Shown one piece after another: positions 18,339 through 26,686 of a stretch of DNA of 64,000 nt. Position numbers and translations under genes: made by a program. The notes under the pieces are model-generated. The model was not told the DNA's origin, made no database searches, and saw nothing but the letters and a program-made list of their open reading frames with translations. Source of the DNA: WHSW01 sp963742205 (GTDB lineage: Bacteria > Actinomycetota > Thermoleophilia > Solirubrobacterales > 70-9); the NCBI GenBank assembly GCA_963742205.1, contig CAVUKZ010000012.1, positions 434,001 through 498,000 of the forward strand, given 5' to 3'. Every line of letters starts with the position of its first letter. Position 1 is the stretch's first letter.

Positions 18339-19810
18339 GGAGCGCCCCGGTGAGCCTCCGGCTTGGCACCGAAGCGCTCCATGGCGATCAGCGGCCGGAT
18401 GGACCGCTCGACATCGGGGCCGACGAAGGCCCGGCGGAGGACATCGTCGCCCAGTTCGTTGGCGATCGCGGCCATGATCATCCCCTGGTCGAGGGACAGA
18501 TAGGAGTCCGAGACGGCGCCCGTCTGCACGTTCACGCTGTCGCGGAATCCCCAGTCCGTGTAGAGGCCGGGGAAGTCATCGGCGAGCTTGCCGAGGTCCG
18601 CGAGCGTCGCCGCCGGCGCGTAGCGGAGGGCGAGGAATGCCGCGTGCGGGGTGACGACTCCGTTCGTGTAGGCGGACTGGGGCGGGTCAGGCTGCGGCTC
18701 GCGATCCGGACAGCCGGCGAACCCGTGATCGATCAGCGTGCCGTCCTCGTTGGAGGGCCCACCGTTCGGGTCCATGCCGATCCCGTCCACGCCCCAGGCG
18801 CGGTAGCCGCCCTCGGGGACGTTCGCGGGCGAGAAGCCCCAGTAGCCGTAGCCGGCCTCCTCGAGCCCGTGGTGGATCTGCGCGGCGACCGTGAGCGGGT
18901 GGTTGACGCCCCAGCTGCGCTCGCCCCAGCGCTCCTCGGGGACGAACAGCGCCGGCATCAGGGCCTCGAACATGCTCCCGCCCCAGGAGGGCGTGACGAG
19001 CATCCCGGCGTACGGGTAGGCGCCCTCGAAGACCGAGACCCCGCGATAGGTTCGCCAGCGGCCGACCGGACGGGTCTCCTGCCAACTCCAGTCGCAGGTG
19101 TCGGGGAAGCTGCGCCAGGTACCGAAGTACTCGCTGTCGGGTAGCTGGCGGTTGGCGATCCCGATGTAGCTCGCGATCCGGCTCTCGCTGACGACCGTGT
19201 CGTAGCAGCACGCCTCGGCGCCGGTGTCGGGGACGTAGTGAAAGAGGATCCGGTTGACCTCGGGCCGGTAGTAGAAGCCGAAGTCCATGCCACGGTAGAT
19301 CGCCCGCGCGCGGTCGGCGACCTCATGCACGCGGCTCGCGACGATTCGCAGGCCCGTCGCGAGCCAGCCGTTGTCGACGGACGAGAGGATGGGCGTGAGC
19401 GGCTCGCCCGTCGGCGGCCAGACCGTGAGCTTCTCGCCGGTCGTGCGGTCGTACCAGTTGTAGAACTGGCCGCTCGGCTGGTGGCGCTCCATGCCCTCGA
19501 GCGTCGTCAACGTCGCCCGCAGGCGATCGGCGAGCTCGCGGTGGCCGATGATCCCCAGCCGCTCGGCGCCGACGGCGCTCCACATGTAGGCGCCGATGTT
19601 CGTCGTCGACGTCTGCGGCTCGGCCGTCCCGTCGGCGTGCAGGACGTCGGCCGGCAGGCCGGTGTGGCGATCGGTCATCGCGTCGAACGAGCGCCACGTC
19701 GCCTTGGCGTACTCGCGCAGCGAATCGCGATCGCCCGATCCCATCGCCGACGCCGCCGTGGGTAGCGCCAGCACCGCGCACAGCACGGCGAGGACGGCCA
19801 GGCGCTTCAT
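18335..19810 (-). CDS. Secreted glucoamylase-like (GH144-like) glycoside hydrolase
   Basis: 491 residues, clean signal peptide MKRLAVLAVLCAVLALPTA. The mature part has the alpha/alpha-barrel glucoamylase-like domain: NIGAYMWSAVGAERLGII near residue 70, SSVDNGWLATGLRI near 145, a central GGSMFEALMPALFVPEERWG and the C-terminal SYLSLDQGMIMAAIANE. This family contains the GH144 endo-beta-1,2-glucanases. It sits eight bases from a secreted GH3 beta-glucosidase on the same strand, an arrangement that fits breakdown of a beta-glucan outside the cell. The linkage specificity is inferred, not shown. Confidence 0.75.
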   Translation of the reverse strand: MKRLAVLAVLCAVLALPTAASAMGSGDRDSLREYAKATWRSFDAMTDRHTGLPADVLHADGTAEPQTSTTNIGAYMWSAVGAERLGIIGHRELADRLRATLTTLEGMERHQPSGQFYNWYDRTTGEKLTVWPPTGEPLTPILSSVDNGWLATGLRIVASRVHEVADRARAIYRGMDFGFYYRPEVNRILFHYVPDTGAEACCYDTVVSESRIASYIGIANRQLPDSEYFGTWRSFPDTCDWSWQETRPVGRWRTYRGVSVFEGAYPYAGMLVTPSWGGSMFEALMPALFVPEERWGERSWGVNHPLTVAAQIHHGLEEAGYGYWGFSPANVPEGGYRAWGVDGIGMDPNGGPSNEDGTLIDHGFAGCPDREPQPDPPQSAYTNGVVTPHAAFLALRYAPAATLADLGKLADDFPGLYTDWGFRDSVNVQTGAVSDSYLSLDQGMIMAAIANELGDDVLRRAFVGPDVERSIRPLIAMERFGAKPEAHRGAP

Positions 19811-19817
19811 CGGTTCG

Positions 19818-22134
19818 CTACTTCGTCACGGTCAGCTGTTGCGTCATGTCCGCGCTCGAACTGTCCCCGGCGTAGACGTCGATCGCTCCGGGCTCGATGA
19901 CGAACTTGCCCCGCTCGTCGTAGAAGCCGAAGTCACTTCCGTCGAGCTTGAAGCTCACCGTCTGCGTCTGACCGGGCTCGAGCGTCACGCGTTCGAAGCC
20001 GCGCAGGCGGCGCACCGGCTGGGAGATACTCGCAACCGGGTCGTGGATGTAGAGCTGCACCACGTCGTCGCCGGTGCGCTCACCGGTGTTCGTCACGTCG
20101 ACGGACGCGGTCACGCTGCCGTAGCTCGGGACGCTTGACGAGCTCAGCTGCAGGTTGGTGACGTCGAACGTGGTGTAGCTGAGGCCGTAGCCGAACTCGA
20201 ACAGCGGCGCGCAACTCGGGATGTCGCGGTGGCGCGAGACGTACTTCGCGTCCGGGTTGCACGGGCGGCCGGTCTGCTCGTGGTTGTAGTAGATCGGCAC
20301 CTGGCCGAGCCGCTGCGGGAAGGTCACCGGCAGCTTGCCGCCCGGGTTGACGTCGCCGAAGACCACGTCGGCGACCGCGGGCCCGGCCTGCACGCCCGGG
20401 AACCAGGCTTCCAGGATCGCCGGCGCGTCGTCGACGATGTCCTCGAGCGTGAGCGGTCGACCGTTGAAGAGGACGACGGCGACCGGCTTGCCGGTCGCGG
20501 CGATCGCTTTGAGCAGCTCCTCCTGGCGACCCGGCAGGTCGATCGTGCTGCGCGCAGCGGCCTCGCCGCTCATCTCGCGCGTCTCACCGACCGCGAGCAC
20601 CACCTGATCCGCCTGCTGGGCGGTGGCGACCGCGTTCGCGAACCCGGCCTTGGACGTGCAGCCCTCCGGATCGTCGGTCGGCGGTTCGGCGTTCGAGAGC
20701 TCGCAGCCCCGCGCGTAGGTCGCACCCGGGACTGCGGTCGGCGATCGCGTCGAACACGCTCACGGCATCCTCGTCGCGCCCGACGCCCCACCAGGGCCCG
20801 AGCATGTCGTGCTGATCGTCCGCAAGCGGGCCGATCACGGCCGTCTTCTTCGACGGGTCGAGCGGCAGCACGCCGTCGTTCTTGAGCAGCACCATCGAGC
20901 GGCCGGCCGCCTCGCGGGACGCCTTGACGGCGTCGGGCCGCAGCATCCGCCGCTCGGCGGCGCCGGGCGGATACGGGGCGTACGGGTTCTCGAACAGGCC
21001 GGCGCGGAACTTGATCCGGAGGATCCGGCGCACGGCGTCGTCGATCCGGCGCATCGAGATCTCACCGTCCGCGAGCAGCTGCTCGCCGTAAGTCGCGGAT
21101 CAGCGTGCTGGTCATCTCCGAGTCGACGCCCGCGTTGAGCGCCGCCGCCGCGGCGCCTGGGCCGTCCGCCGCGACGCCGTGGCCGCACTCCCCGTCATCC
21201 GGGTTCACGGGCGGGCAGGCGCGCAGCTCCTTGACCGCGGTCCAGTCGCTCTCGATGAAGCCGTCGAAGCCCCACTCGTGCTTGAGGATGTGGTTCATCG
21301 TGTAGCTGTTGGCGCAGCCGGGCACGCCGTTGATCGCGTTGAACGAGCACATGAACGTGTCGGCGCCGGCGTCGAGCGCGGCCTTGAACGGCGGCAGGTA
21401 CATGTTCCGCAGCCGCTGCTCCGACATGTCGGTGGTGTTGTAGTCGCGGCCGGATTCGGGCTGTCCGTAGGCGACGAAGTGCTTGGGGCTCGCGATCAGC
21501 TTGTTGGGTGCGCTGTAGTCAGAGCCCTGGGTCCCCTTCACACGCGCCGCGGCGAGCACCGCGTTCAGGTACGGGTCCTCACCGCCGGCCTCTGAGATCC
21601 GGCCCCAGCGCGGCTCGTGCGATACGTCGACCATCGGCGCGTAGGTCTGCTTCAGGCCCACAGCCGCTGACTCGCGCGCGCCGAACTTGGCGTCCGCGAA
21701 GGCCATGTCAGGGTCAAAGCTCGCGGCGCTGCCGAGGGGGATCGGGAAGGTCGTGCGGAAGCCGTGAATGGTGTCGAAGGCGAACAGGAGCGGGATCCCG
21801 AGGCGGGAGTCCTCAACCGCCATCCGCTGGAGCTCGCGGATCCGTGCGGGTCCGTGACGCTGAGGACCGAGCCGAGGCCGTTGCGGACCTCGTCATCGGT
21901 CACGAGGAAGTCGGGTAGCAGCTGGATCTGCTCGAGCTTCTCCGGCAAGGTCATCTGGGAGAGCAGCGCGTCGACGCGATGCTCGATCCCACCGTCGTCG
22001 TCCCGCGCGACCGGCTGGAGCGCCACCTCGTCGCTCGCCTTGTCGCCGGCAAAGACGGTCACACCGCCTGCGATTGCGAGCGCACCGACGAACGCCGCCG
22101 CTGCCATCGCCCCCCGGCGGGCCCTGCTCCTCAT
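19818..22134 (-). CDS. Secreted GH3 beta-glucosidase, frameshifted
   Basis: About 770 residues across three breaks (near 21848, 21091 and 20727). The N-terminus is a basic stretch plus hydrophobic segment (MAAAAFVGALAIAGGVTVF), so it is secreted or anchored. GH3 N-domain: LLFAFDTIHGFRTTFPIPLG, YAPMVDVSHEPRWGRISEAGGEDP, ASPKHFVAYG and the nucleophile Asp in GFDGFIESDW. C-domain: SMVLLKNDGVLPLD and LFNGRPLTLED. A fibronectin-III-like domain closes the protein (FGYGLSYTTFDVTNLQL, GSDFGFYDERG). BglX-like, releasing glucose from the non-reducing end of oligosaccharides. First gene of the unit with the glucoamylase-like hydrolase. Confidence 0.85.
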
Positions 22135-22449
22135 ATACCTGACCTCCCTCGCGGCCCCTCGACGGCCGCTACGTGTGACCCCCAAGCACGGCTCTATATC
22201 TCCACCCGCAAGTGCTCTTAAACACGAATTGCCAAGGACGAGCCGGCGACGCTCTGGCTATGGACGAATGGCTGAGGGGCTAGTCGAGCACGCGCTAGTC
22301 CCTCGCGGTGGCCGGCGTTCTGGCTGGTGGCGGGAATGTTCGGAGAGCGTTCGGAAGACGGGATCTGGCGCCGCCTCCGTGTGTGATGAACTCCCTGCGC
22401 TCGCTCTCACCGGTCCGCCGGGAAGATCTAGAGCGGACTCGGGCCAGGC
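22135..22449. other. Intergenic region upstream of the GH3 gene
   Basis: About 315 bases with no convincing gene. The half next to the GH3 gene holds a candidate minus-strand promoter (listed separately). The other half (22250-22449) is GC-rich, with no clear palindrome, terminator or RNA gene seen. Confidence 0.5.
22193..22221 (-). promoter_or_regulatory. Candidate sigma-70-type promoter of the GH3/GH144-like unit
   Basis: On the minus strand TTAAGA (22221-22216) and TATAGA (22198-22193) are separated by 17 bases, about 59 bases upstream of the GH3 ATG. It is an AT-rich island in GC-rich DNA. The -35 matches the consensus at 4 of 6 positions. Confidence 0.4.
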
Positions 22450-23799
22450 TTAGCGACTGCCGACCGAGGTCTCCACGTAGTCGATCACAGCTTCGATCCG
22501 GTTCATGACCTCGTCGAAGTCGTCGTCCGAGATCGTTAGCGGAGGCTTCAACTTGAGCACGTTCCCCCCAGCGCCTCCGAACCAGGTCAGCAGACCGATG
22601 TCGAGCGCGTGATCGAAGGCCCGAGCGCAGGCCTCCGTGGCGGGCTCACGAGTGTCGCGGTCGAGAACCAGGTCGATGCCGATGAACAGGCCCGGCCCGC
22701 GGACGTCACCGATGCAGGAGTAGCGGTCTCGCAGCCCGTTGAGCCGCTCCGTGGCCCGCGCGCCGAGTATTCGGGCCCGCTCTGGCAGCCGCTCGCGTTC
22801 GATGATCTCGAGGACCGCCAAAGCGGCCGCCGCGCCGATCGGCTGATTCTGAAATGTGAACGCGACCCACGGCTCGCTTTCAATCTCGGGCGGGATCAGG
22901 TCCGAACGAGCCATCGTCGCCCCAAACGGCAGACCTCCTCCGAGCGCCTTGCCGAGCACGAGGATGTCCGGCTGGAGGCCGTACAGGTCGGAGGCGAACA
23001 TCTCGCCGCAGCGGCCGAGTCCGGTTTGGACCTCGTCGACGATCAGCAACGCCTCGTGGCGACGGCAGATCTCCTGGACCGCGTCGAACCAGCTTTGGGG
23101 GAAAACGATGTGGCCTCCCGGCCCCTGCACGGGCTCGATGATCAGGGCGGCCACCTGGTTCATGCCGCCCTCGGCGATCGTTGCCTCGAGGGCCTCGGCG
23201 GCGACGACGCCCCACTCGGATTCGGTCAGCCCGCGGGGGCGCCGGTAGCAATCGGCCGCGGGCCCCTGGCGAAAGGTCGGCCAGCGCTGCGCTCCGGGCA
23301 TCCACTCGCGCAGGGCGGGCAGGCCCCCGAGGCCACCCGTGGCGAGCCCGAGGCCGTGGTAAGCGCCGTAGAGCGAGACGACTTCCGCCTTGCCGGTCAC
23401 CCGCATCGCCAGCTTGACCGCGGCCTCGACGCCGTCGCCTCCGCCCGGACAGAAGATCGTCTTGTCGAGCCGATTGGGGCTGATCTGCGCCAATCGGGTG
23501 GCAAGCTCGACCACTGGTGGCGAGTCGTAGACGTAGAAGTGATCGGCGATCAGCTCCAGTTGCGCGGCGATCGCCGCGCGCACGTCGGGATGGCTGTGGC
23601 CAACGAGCGCTGGCCCGTTGGTCCCCGAGACTGCGTCGAGATACTCGCGGCCGTCGACGTCCCAGACCCTCGATCCGCTGGCACGATCGAGAACGAGACG
23701 ACGATCGCCTCGTCCCCGCTCAACGGAGTGGAGCACGTGCCGATCCGCGGCGTGGCGCAGCTCATCGGCACGAAGCGAGCCGGCCTCGGTGCGATTCAC
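22450..23799 (-). CDS. Class III PLP aminotransferase (dialkylglycine decarboxylase/omega-aminotransferase-like)
   Basis: 449 residues, GTG start. Fold-type I class III features: VWDVDGREYLDAVSG at residues 43-57, CPGGGDGVEAAVKLA (phosphate pocket), SLYGAYHGLGLA, the PLP aspartate in LLIVDEVQTGLGR and the Schiff-base lysine in LVLGKALGGGLPFG. The C-terminal half ends with FDEVMNRIEAVIDYVE. Closest in style to 2,2-dialkylglycine decarboxylases and omega-amino acid aminotransferases. It follows the APC permease (82 bases, with a strong hairpin between), suggesting that the permease imports its amino substrate. Confidence 0.85.
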   Translation of the reverse strand: MNRTEAGSLRADELRHAADRHVLHSVERGRGDRRLVLDRASGSRVWDVDGREYLDAVSGTNGPALVGHSHPDVRAAIAAQLELIADHFYVYDSPPVVELATRLAQISPNRLDKTIFCPGGGDGVEAAVKLAMRVTGKAEVVSLYGAYHGLGLATGGLGGLPALREWMPGAQRWPTFRQGPAADCYRRPRGLTESEWGVVAAEALEATIAEGGMNQVAALIIEPVQGPGGHIVFPQSWFDAVQEICRRHEALLIVDEVQTGLGRCGEMFASDLYGLQPDILVLGKALGGGLPFGATMARSDLIPPEIESEPWVAFTFQNQPIGAAAALAVLEIIERERLPERARILGARATERLNGLRDRYSCIGDVRGPGLFIGIDLVLDRDTREPATEACARAFDHALDIGLLTWFGGAGGNVLKLKPPLTISDDDFDEVMNRIEAVIDYVETSVGSR

Positions 23800-23831
23800 G
23801 GGGGCCTCGGCGATCGGGTCCGAGCGGCAGC

Positions 23832-23860
23832 TCGGCCCCGCCGCATCGCGGCGGGGCCGA
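23832..23860 (-). terminator. Perfect GC hairpin between permease and aminotransferase genes
   Basis: A 13-base stem (TCGGCCCCGCCGC / GCGGCGGGGCCGA) with a 3-base loop ATC, lying 21 bases after the permease stop and 33 bases before the aminotransferase start on the minus strand. There is no T-run after it, so it is not a classical intrinsic terminator. It may attenuate transcription or protect the 3' end of the permease message. Confidence 0.55.
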
Positions 23861-23880
23861 AATGAGCCACTGCCACTCGG

Positions 23881-25539
23881 TTACTCGATCGGTAGCTCCT
23901 TGTACGCGACGCTGATGTCGATCTTCTGCACCCGCGTGCGGTAGATCTTCATCCCGAAGTACGTGGCGAGCGCGATCGCATACAGGGCGCCGACGAAGAT
24001 CAGACCGTCGGAACCGTTGACCGCGTAGTCCGCGTTGAACAACAGCTCGTAGTCGACGAAGACCACGAACACGGCGAATATAAACGCGCACACCGCCATC
24101 ACCGGGATCCCGAAGATGCGGTAGCGGTCCGCGACCGTCGAACGGTACATGGCCGGGCGCAACCGCGGGAACAGGATCGCGGCCACCATCGTCAACCCGA
24201 AGCACGTCAGGCTCGGGATCGCGAGCGCGAAGGTGAGCGGGATGAACCAATCCGAGTATGAGTACAACGCCGAGACCCCGATACACAGGATCGTGAAGAC
24301 GACGAGCGAGTTCACCGGCGTGTGCGTTCGCGGGTTAACGCGGCCGAACCATTCCGGCAACACCCGGTCGAACGACATCGCCACCATCACTCGGGTCGCC
24401 CCGAGGGGCGCGTTCGGCGCCAGCATGATGAACCAGCAGAAGAACATGATGAAGGCGATCCAGAGGAATATCGCCGACCCGGACGCGATCCCGACGAAGA
24501 ACCCGAAGAACGGTGGCACCGGCAACGGGTTGTCGGGCGAGGCGCCGTAGAACAACCCCCCGCTGGCGAACAGGAAATCCCCGCCGACGATGCTGACCAG
24601 CAGCCCGGCGAAGATCGCGATGACGACGAAGGAGAAGACCTCGGCGCCGGCGATCGCCAGGATGTTCGAGCGCAGACTTCCCGCGCGCTTGATCTCGCCA
24701 CCCTGCATTACTCCCCAATGCGGGAAGGCCAGGAACAGCGAGAAGAAGACGGCCGCAAGTATCGTCGCCCAGAGCGAGAACGACGTGTCCGTCGTGCCCC
24801 CCACCTTGATCACCGTCTGATAGGCGTCGTTGACGCCGTAGTTATCGGACATGAATGAGTTCAGGTTGGTGACGAAATCCTGGTGGCTGGTGAACAGCAG
24901 CATCACGAGGACGATCGCGACGCACGCCATCCCGATCCAGAACACGAAGCGCTGGACCAGCACGTAAAGCCGCAGGCCGAGGATGTTGATCGCCCCGCAC
25001 CAGACGATGTAGATCGCCGAGGTGATGAAGATGCCGGTCGGCTTGGCGACCTCGTTGCCGAAGTCGATCAGCCATTGCCAGTTGTACTCCGCTCCGATCA
25101 GGATCGCGAACGGCGAGAGCACGAGGGTTGCGCCGAGGTAGGCGGTCAGCGCCACGAGGACGGTCTGAGAGAGGACGATCGCCGTGAACACGAACACCGA
25201 CGCGACCCCTCCGCCGAGTATCCGGCTTTGGAACACGTAGTCCCCGCCGGATCGCGGCATGATCGTCAGGAAGAACGCGTACGCGATCGCCTCGAACGTG
25301 CAGAACACACCGCAGATCACGACGGCTAGCCACAGGCTTGCGTGCGGGAACGTCGCGGTGGCCGCGACGTATGCGAGCGCGATCAGGACGACCAGGTTGA
25401 GCGCCAGGACGTTGTAGATCCAGGCGTCGACCTGCGAGAACTCTCGCACCAAGCCCGAGGCCTTACGCGTGAACGCGCCCCCGGTTGGTTCCCCCGAAGC
25501 TCCTCCGTCCCCGGGTGCTGGAGCTGACGATCTTTCCAT
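23881..25539 (-). CDS. APC-superfamily amino acid permease
   Basis: 552 residues with about 12 hydrophobic helices. After a 35-residue polar N-terminus the APC start SQVDAWIYNVLALNLVVLIAL is followed by the helix-1b-like FLTIMPRSGGDYVFQSR loop, and later ALGATRVMVAMSFDRVLPEWFG with VNPRTHTPVNS, a hallmark loop of APC amino acid/polyamine transporters. GAGGAGGG ribosome site before the ATG. Imports a cationic or neutral amine/amino acid by ion coupling. Two LacI-type motif copies lie 77-104 bases upstream. Longer than the usual 450-500 residues because of large loops. Confidence 0.87.
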   Translation of the reverse strand: MERSSAPAPGDGGASGEPTGGAFTRKASGLVREFSQVDAWIYNVLALNLVVLIALAYVAATATFPHASLWLAVVICGVFCTFEAIAYAFFLTIMPRSGGDYVFQSRILGGGVASVFVFTAIVLSQTVLVALTAYLGATLVLSPFAILIGAEYNWQWLIDFGNEVAKPTGIFITSAIYIVWCGAINILGLRLYVLVQRFVFWIGMACVAIVLVMLLFTSHQDFVTNLNSFMSDNYGVNDAYQTVIKVGGTTDTSFSLWATILAAVFFSLFLAFPHWGVMQGGEIKRAGSLRSNILAIAGAEVFSFVVIAIFAGLLVSIVGGDFLFASGGLFYGASPDNPLPVPPFFGFFVGIASGSAIFLWIAFIMFFCWFIMLAPNAPLGATRVMVAMSFDRVLPEWFGRVNPRTHTPVNSLVVFTILCIGVSALYSYSDWFIPLTFALAIPSLTCFGLTMVAAILFPRLRPAMYRSTVADRYRIFGIPVMAVCAFIFAVFVVFVDYELLFNADYAVNGSDGLIFVGALYAIALATYFGMKIYRTRVQKIDISVAYKELPIE

Positions 25540-25615
25540 CCGACAATCCCTCCTCAGGTGATCTTTGGATTTCGTCGAGCCGCGTTCGTCACGAGCACGC
25601 CCGTGGCGCTTCGAC

Positions 25616-25643
25616 TATAACGTTCAACAGGTGTAACGATCAA
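25616..25643 (-). promoter_or_regulatory. Two tandem candidate operators upstream of the permease
   Basis: On the minus strand TTGATCGTTACA (25643-25632) and TTGAACGTTATA (25627-25616) are two copies of a 12-mer also found at 32836, 37803, 46695 and 53331. The centres are 16 bases apart. Imperfect palindromes with central CG are typical of LacI-family sites; a LacI gene lies at 49051-50098. Confidence 0.5.
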
Positions 25644-25645
25644 GT

Positions 25646-26686
25646 TCAAGTTGGCCGGCTTCCTGTCTCGATGCTCGCCGGGCGGTTAGGGGACTGAGCG
25701 TCCGGCGACAGCCGATAGCGCGGCGGGGGGCGGCCGTCGGCTTCGATGACCTCCACGGCCCTCATCCGCAGGAGCCGGCGCACGTGGCCCGAGACCACGA
25801 ATCTCAGCATCGCCGGTTCCGAGTCCCATGGTCCGGCCTCGAGCTGAACCTCCTGACAGAGCTGCGCGAGCGTGGCCGACTGGGCCAAGCGAGCGCGCAG
25901 AACCGCGTCCACGGCCTCAACGAAGTGGCGACTCTCGTCTAGGAAGGCGATCACCTCGCGGCCGCTGCGCATCGGCCAGTGGCCGGAGTGCATCTCCGAA
26001 GGCGCCAGCGACTCGACCAGGTCGATCGTCTCCAGGTAGTCGTCGACCTCCTCGTAGGTCGGACAGAGCGCCGGTGAACCGTCGGCCGCGGGGCACGCGT
26101 GCCAATGGACCGCGTCGGAGGTGAACAGCAGCTCGGTCTCGGGCTCGAACAGCACCAGGTGTCCGGCGGAGTGACCGGGCGCGGGCAGGACATCCAGCCG
26201 CCGCTCGCCGATCCGAAGGCTCTCGCCCCCGGAGAAGGTCAGATCGATCTCGACCCGGGCCCCGTAGTTCGCCCGCACCCAGCGGATCTCGTCCGCGGTC
26301 ATCCCCAGTGCGTGCTCGACGTAGCAGCCGTAACGATCCGCGAGCAGCTTCTCGGGGTCGCCGACCATCGCCCGGTCGGCGAACCCGCACGCGGCGAGCG
26401 CGTTCGCGCAGGCCTCGCGGAGACCGGCAAGCCCGCCCTGGTGATCGACGTCGGGATGGGTGACGACGACCAGCCGCAGGTCCGAGGGGGCGAAGCCGAG
26501 CCGGCGGAGCGCCGGGAGGACGACCTCGCGCGGAGTCGCTGCCGTGCCCGTGTCGATCAGGAGCAGCTCGTCGCGATCCGCCGAGGCGACGAGGTACTGG
26601 TAGACGTTGCGTGGCCCGACCCGACCCTGCAGCCGCCAGGTGTCCTCGCCGATCTCGACCGCGATCGGTTCCGGGGGGCTCACCAT
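25646..26686 (-). CDS. Metallo-beta-lactamase fold hydrolase with C-terminal helical domain
   Basis: 346 residues from the ATG at 26686; overlaps the dehydratase stop by seven bases (ATGGTGA). The MBL motifs THPDVDHQGG (HxHxDH variant reading HPDVDH), the histidine in PAPGHSAGHLVLF, and the aspartate in LLFTSDAVHWH are present; the first metal histidine is retained and the second of the HxH pair is replaced by Asp. The last 100 residues (LAQLCQEVQLEAG, SGHVRRLLRMRAVEV) resemble the winged-helix tail of GloB-like hydrolases. Likely a thioester or lactone hydrolase; with the sugar-acid dehydratase next to it, a lactonase role is attractive but unproven. Confidence 0.8.
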   Translation of the reverse strand: MVSPPEPIAVEIGEDTWRLQGRVGPRNVYQYLVASADRDELLLIDTGTAATPREVVLPALRRLGFAPSDLRLVVVTHPDVDHQGGLAGLREACANALAACGFADRAMVGDPEKLLADRYGCYVEHALGMTADEIRWVRANYGARVEIDLTFSGGESLRIGERRLDVLPAPGHSAGHLVLFEPETELLFTSDAVHWHACPAADGSPALCPTYEEVDDYLETIDLVESLAPSEMHSGHWPMRSGREVIAFLDESRHFVEAVDAVLRARLAQSATLAQLCQEVQLEAGPWDSEPAMLRFVVSGHVRRLLRMRAVEVIEADGRPPPRYRLSPDAQSPNRPASIETGSRPT

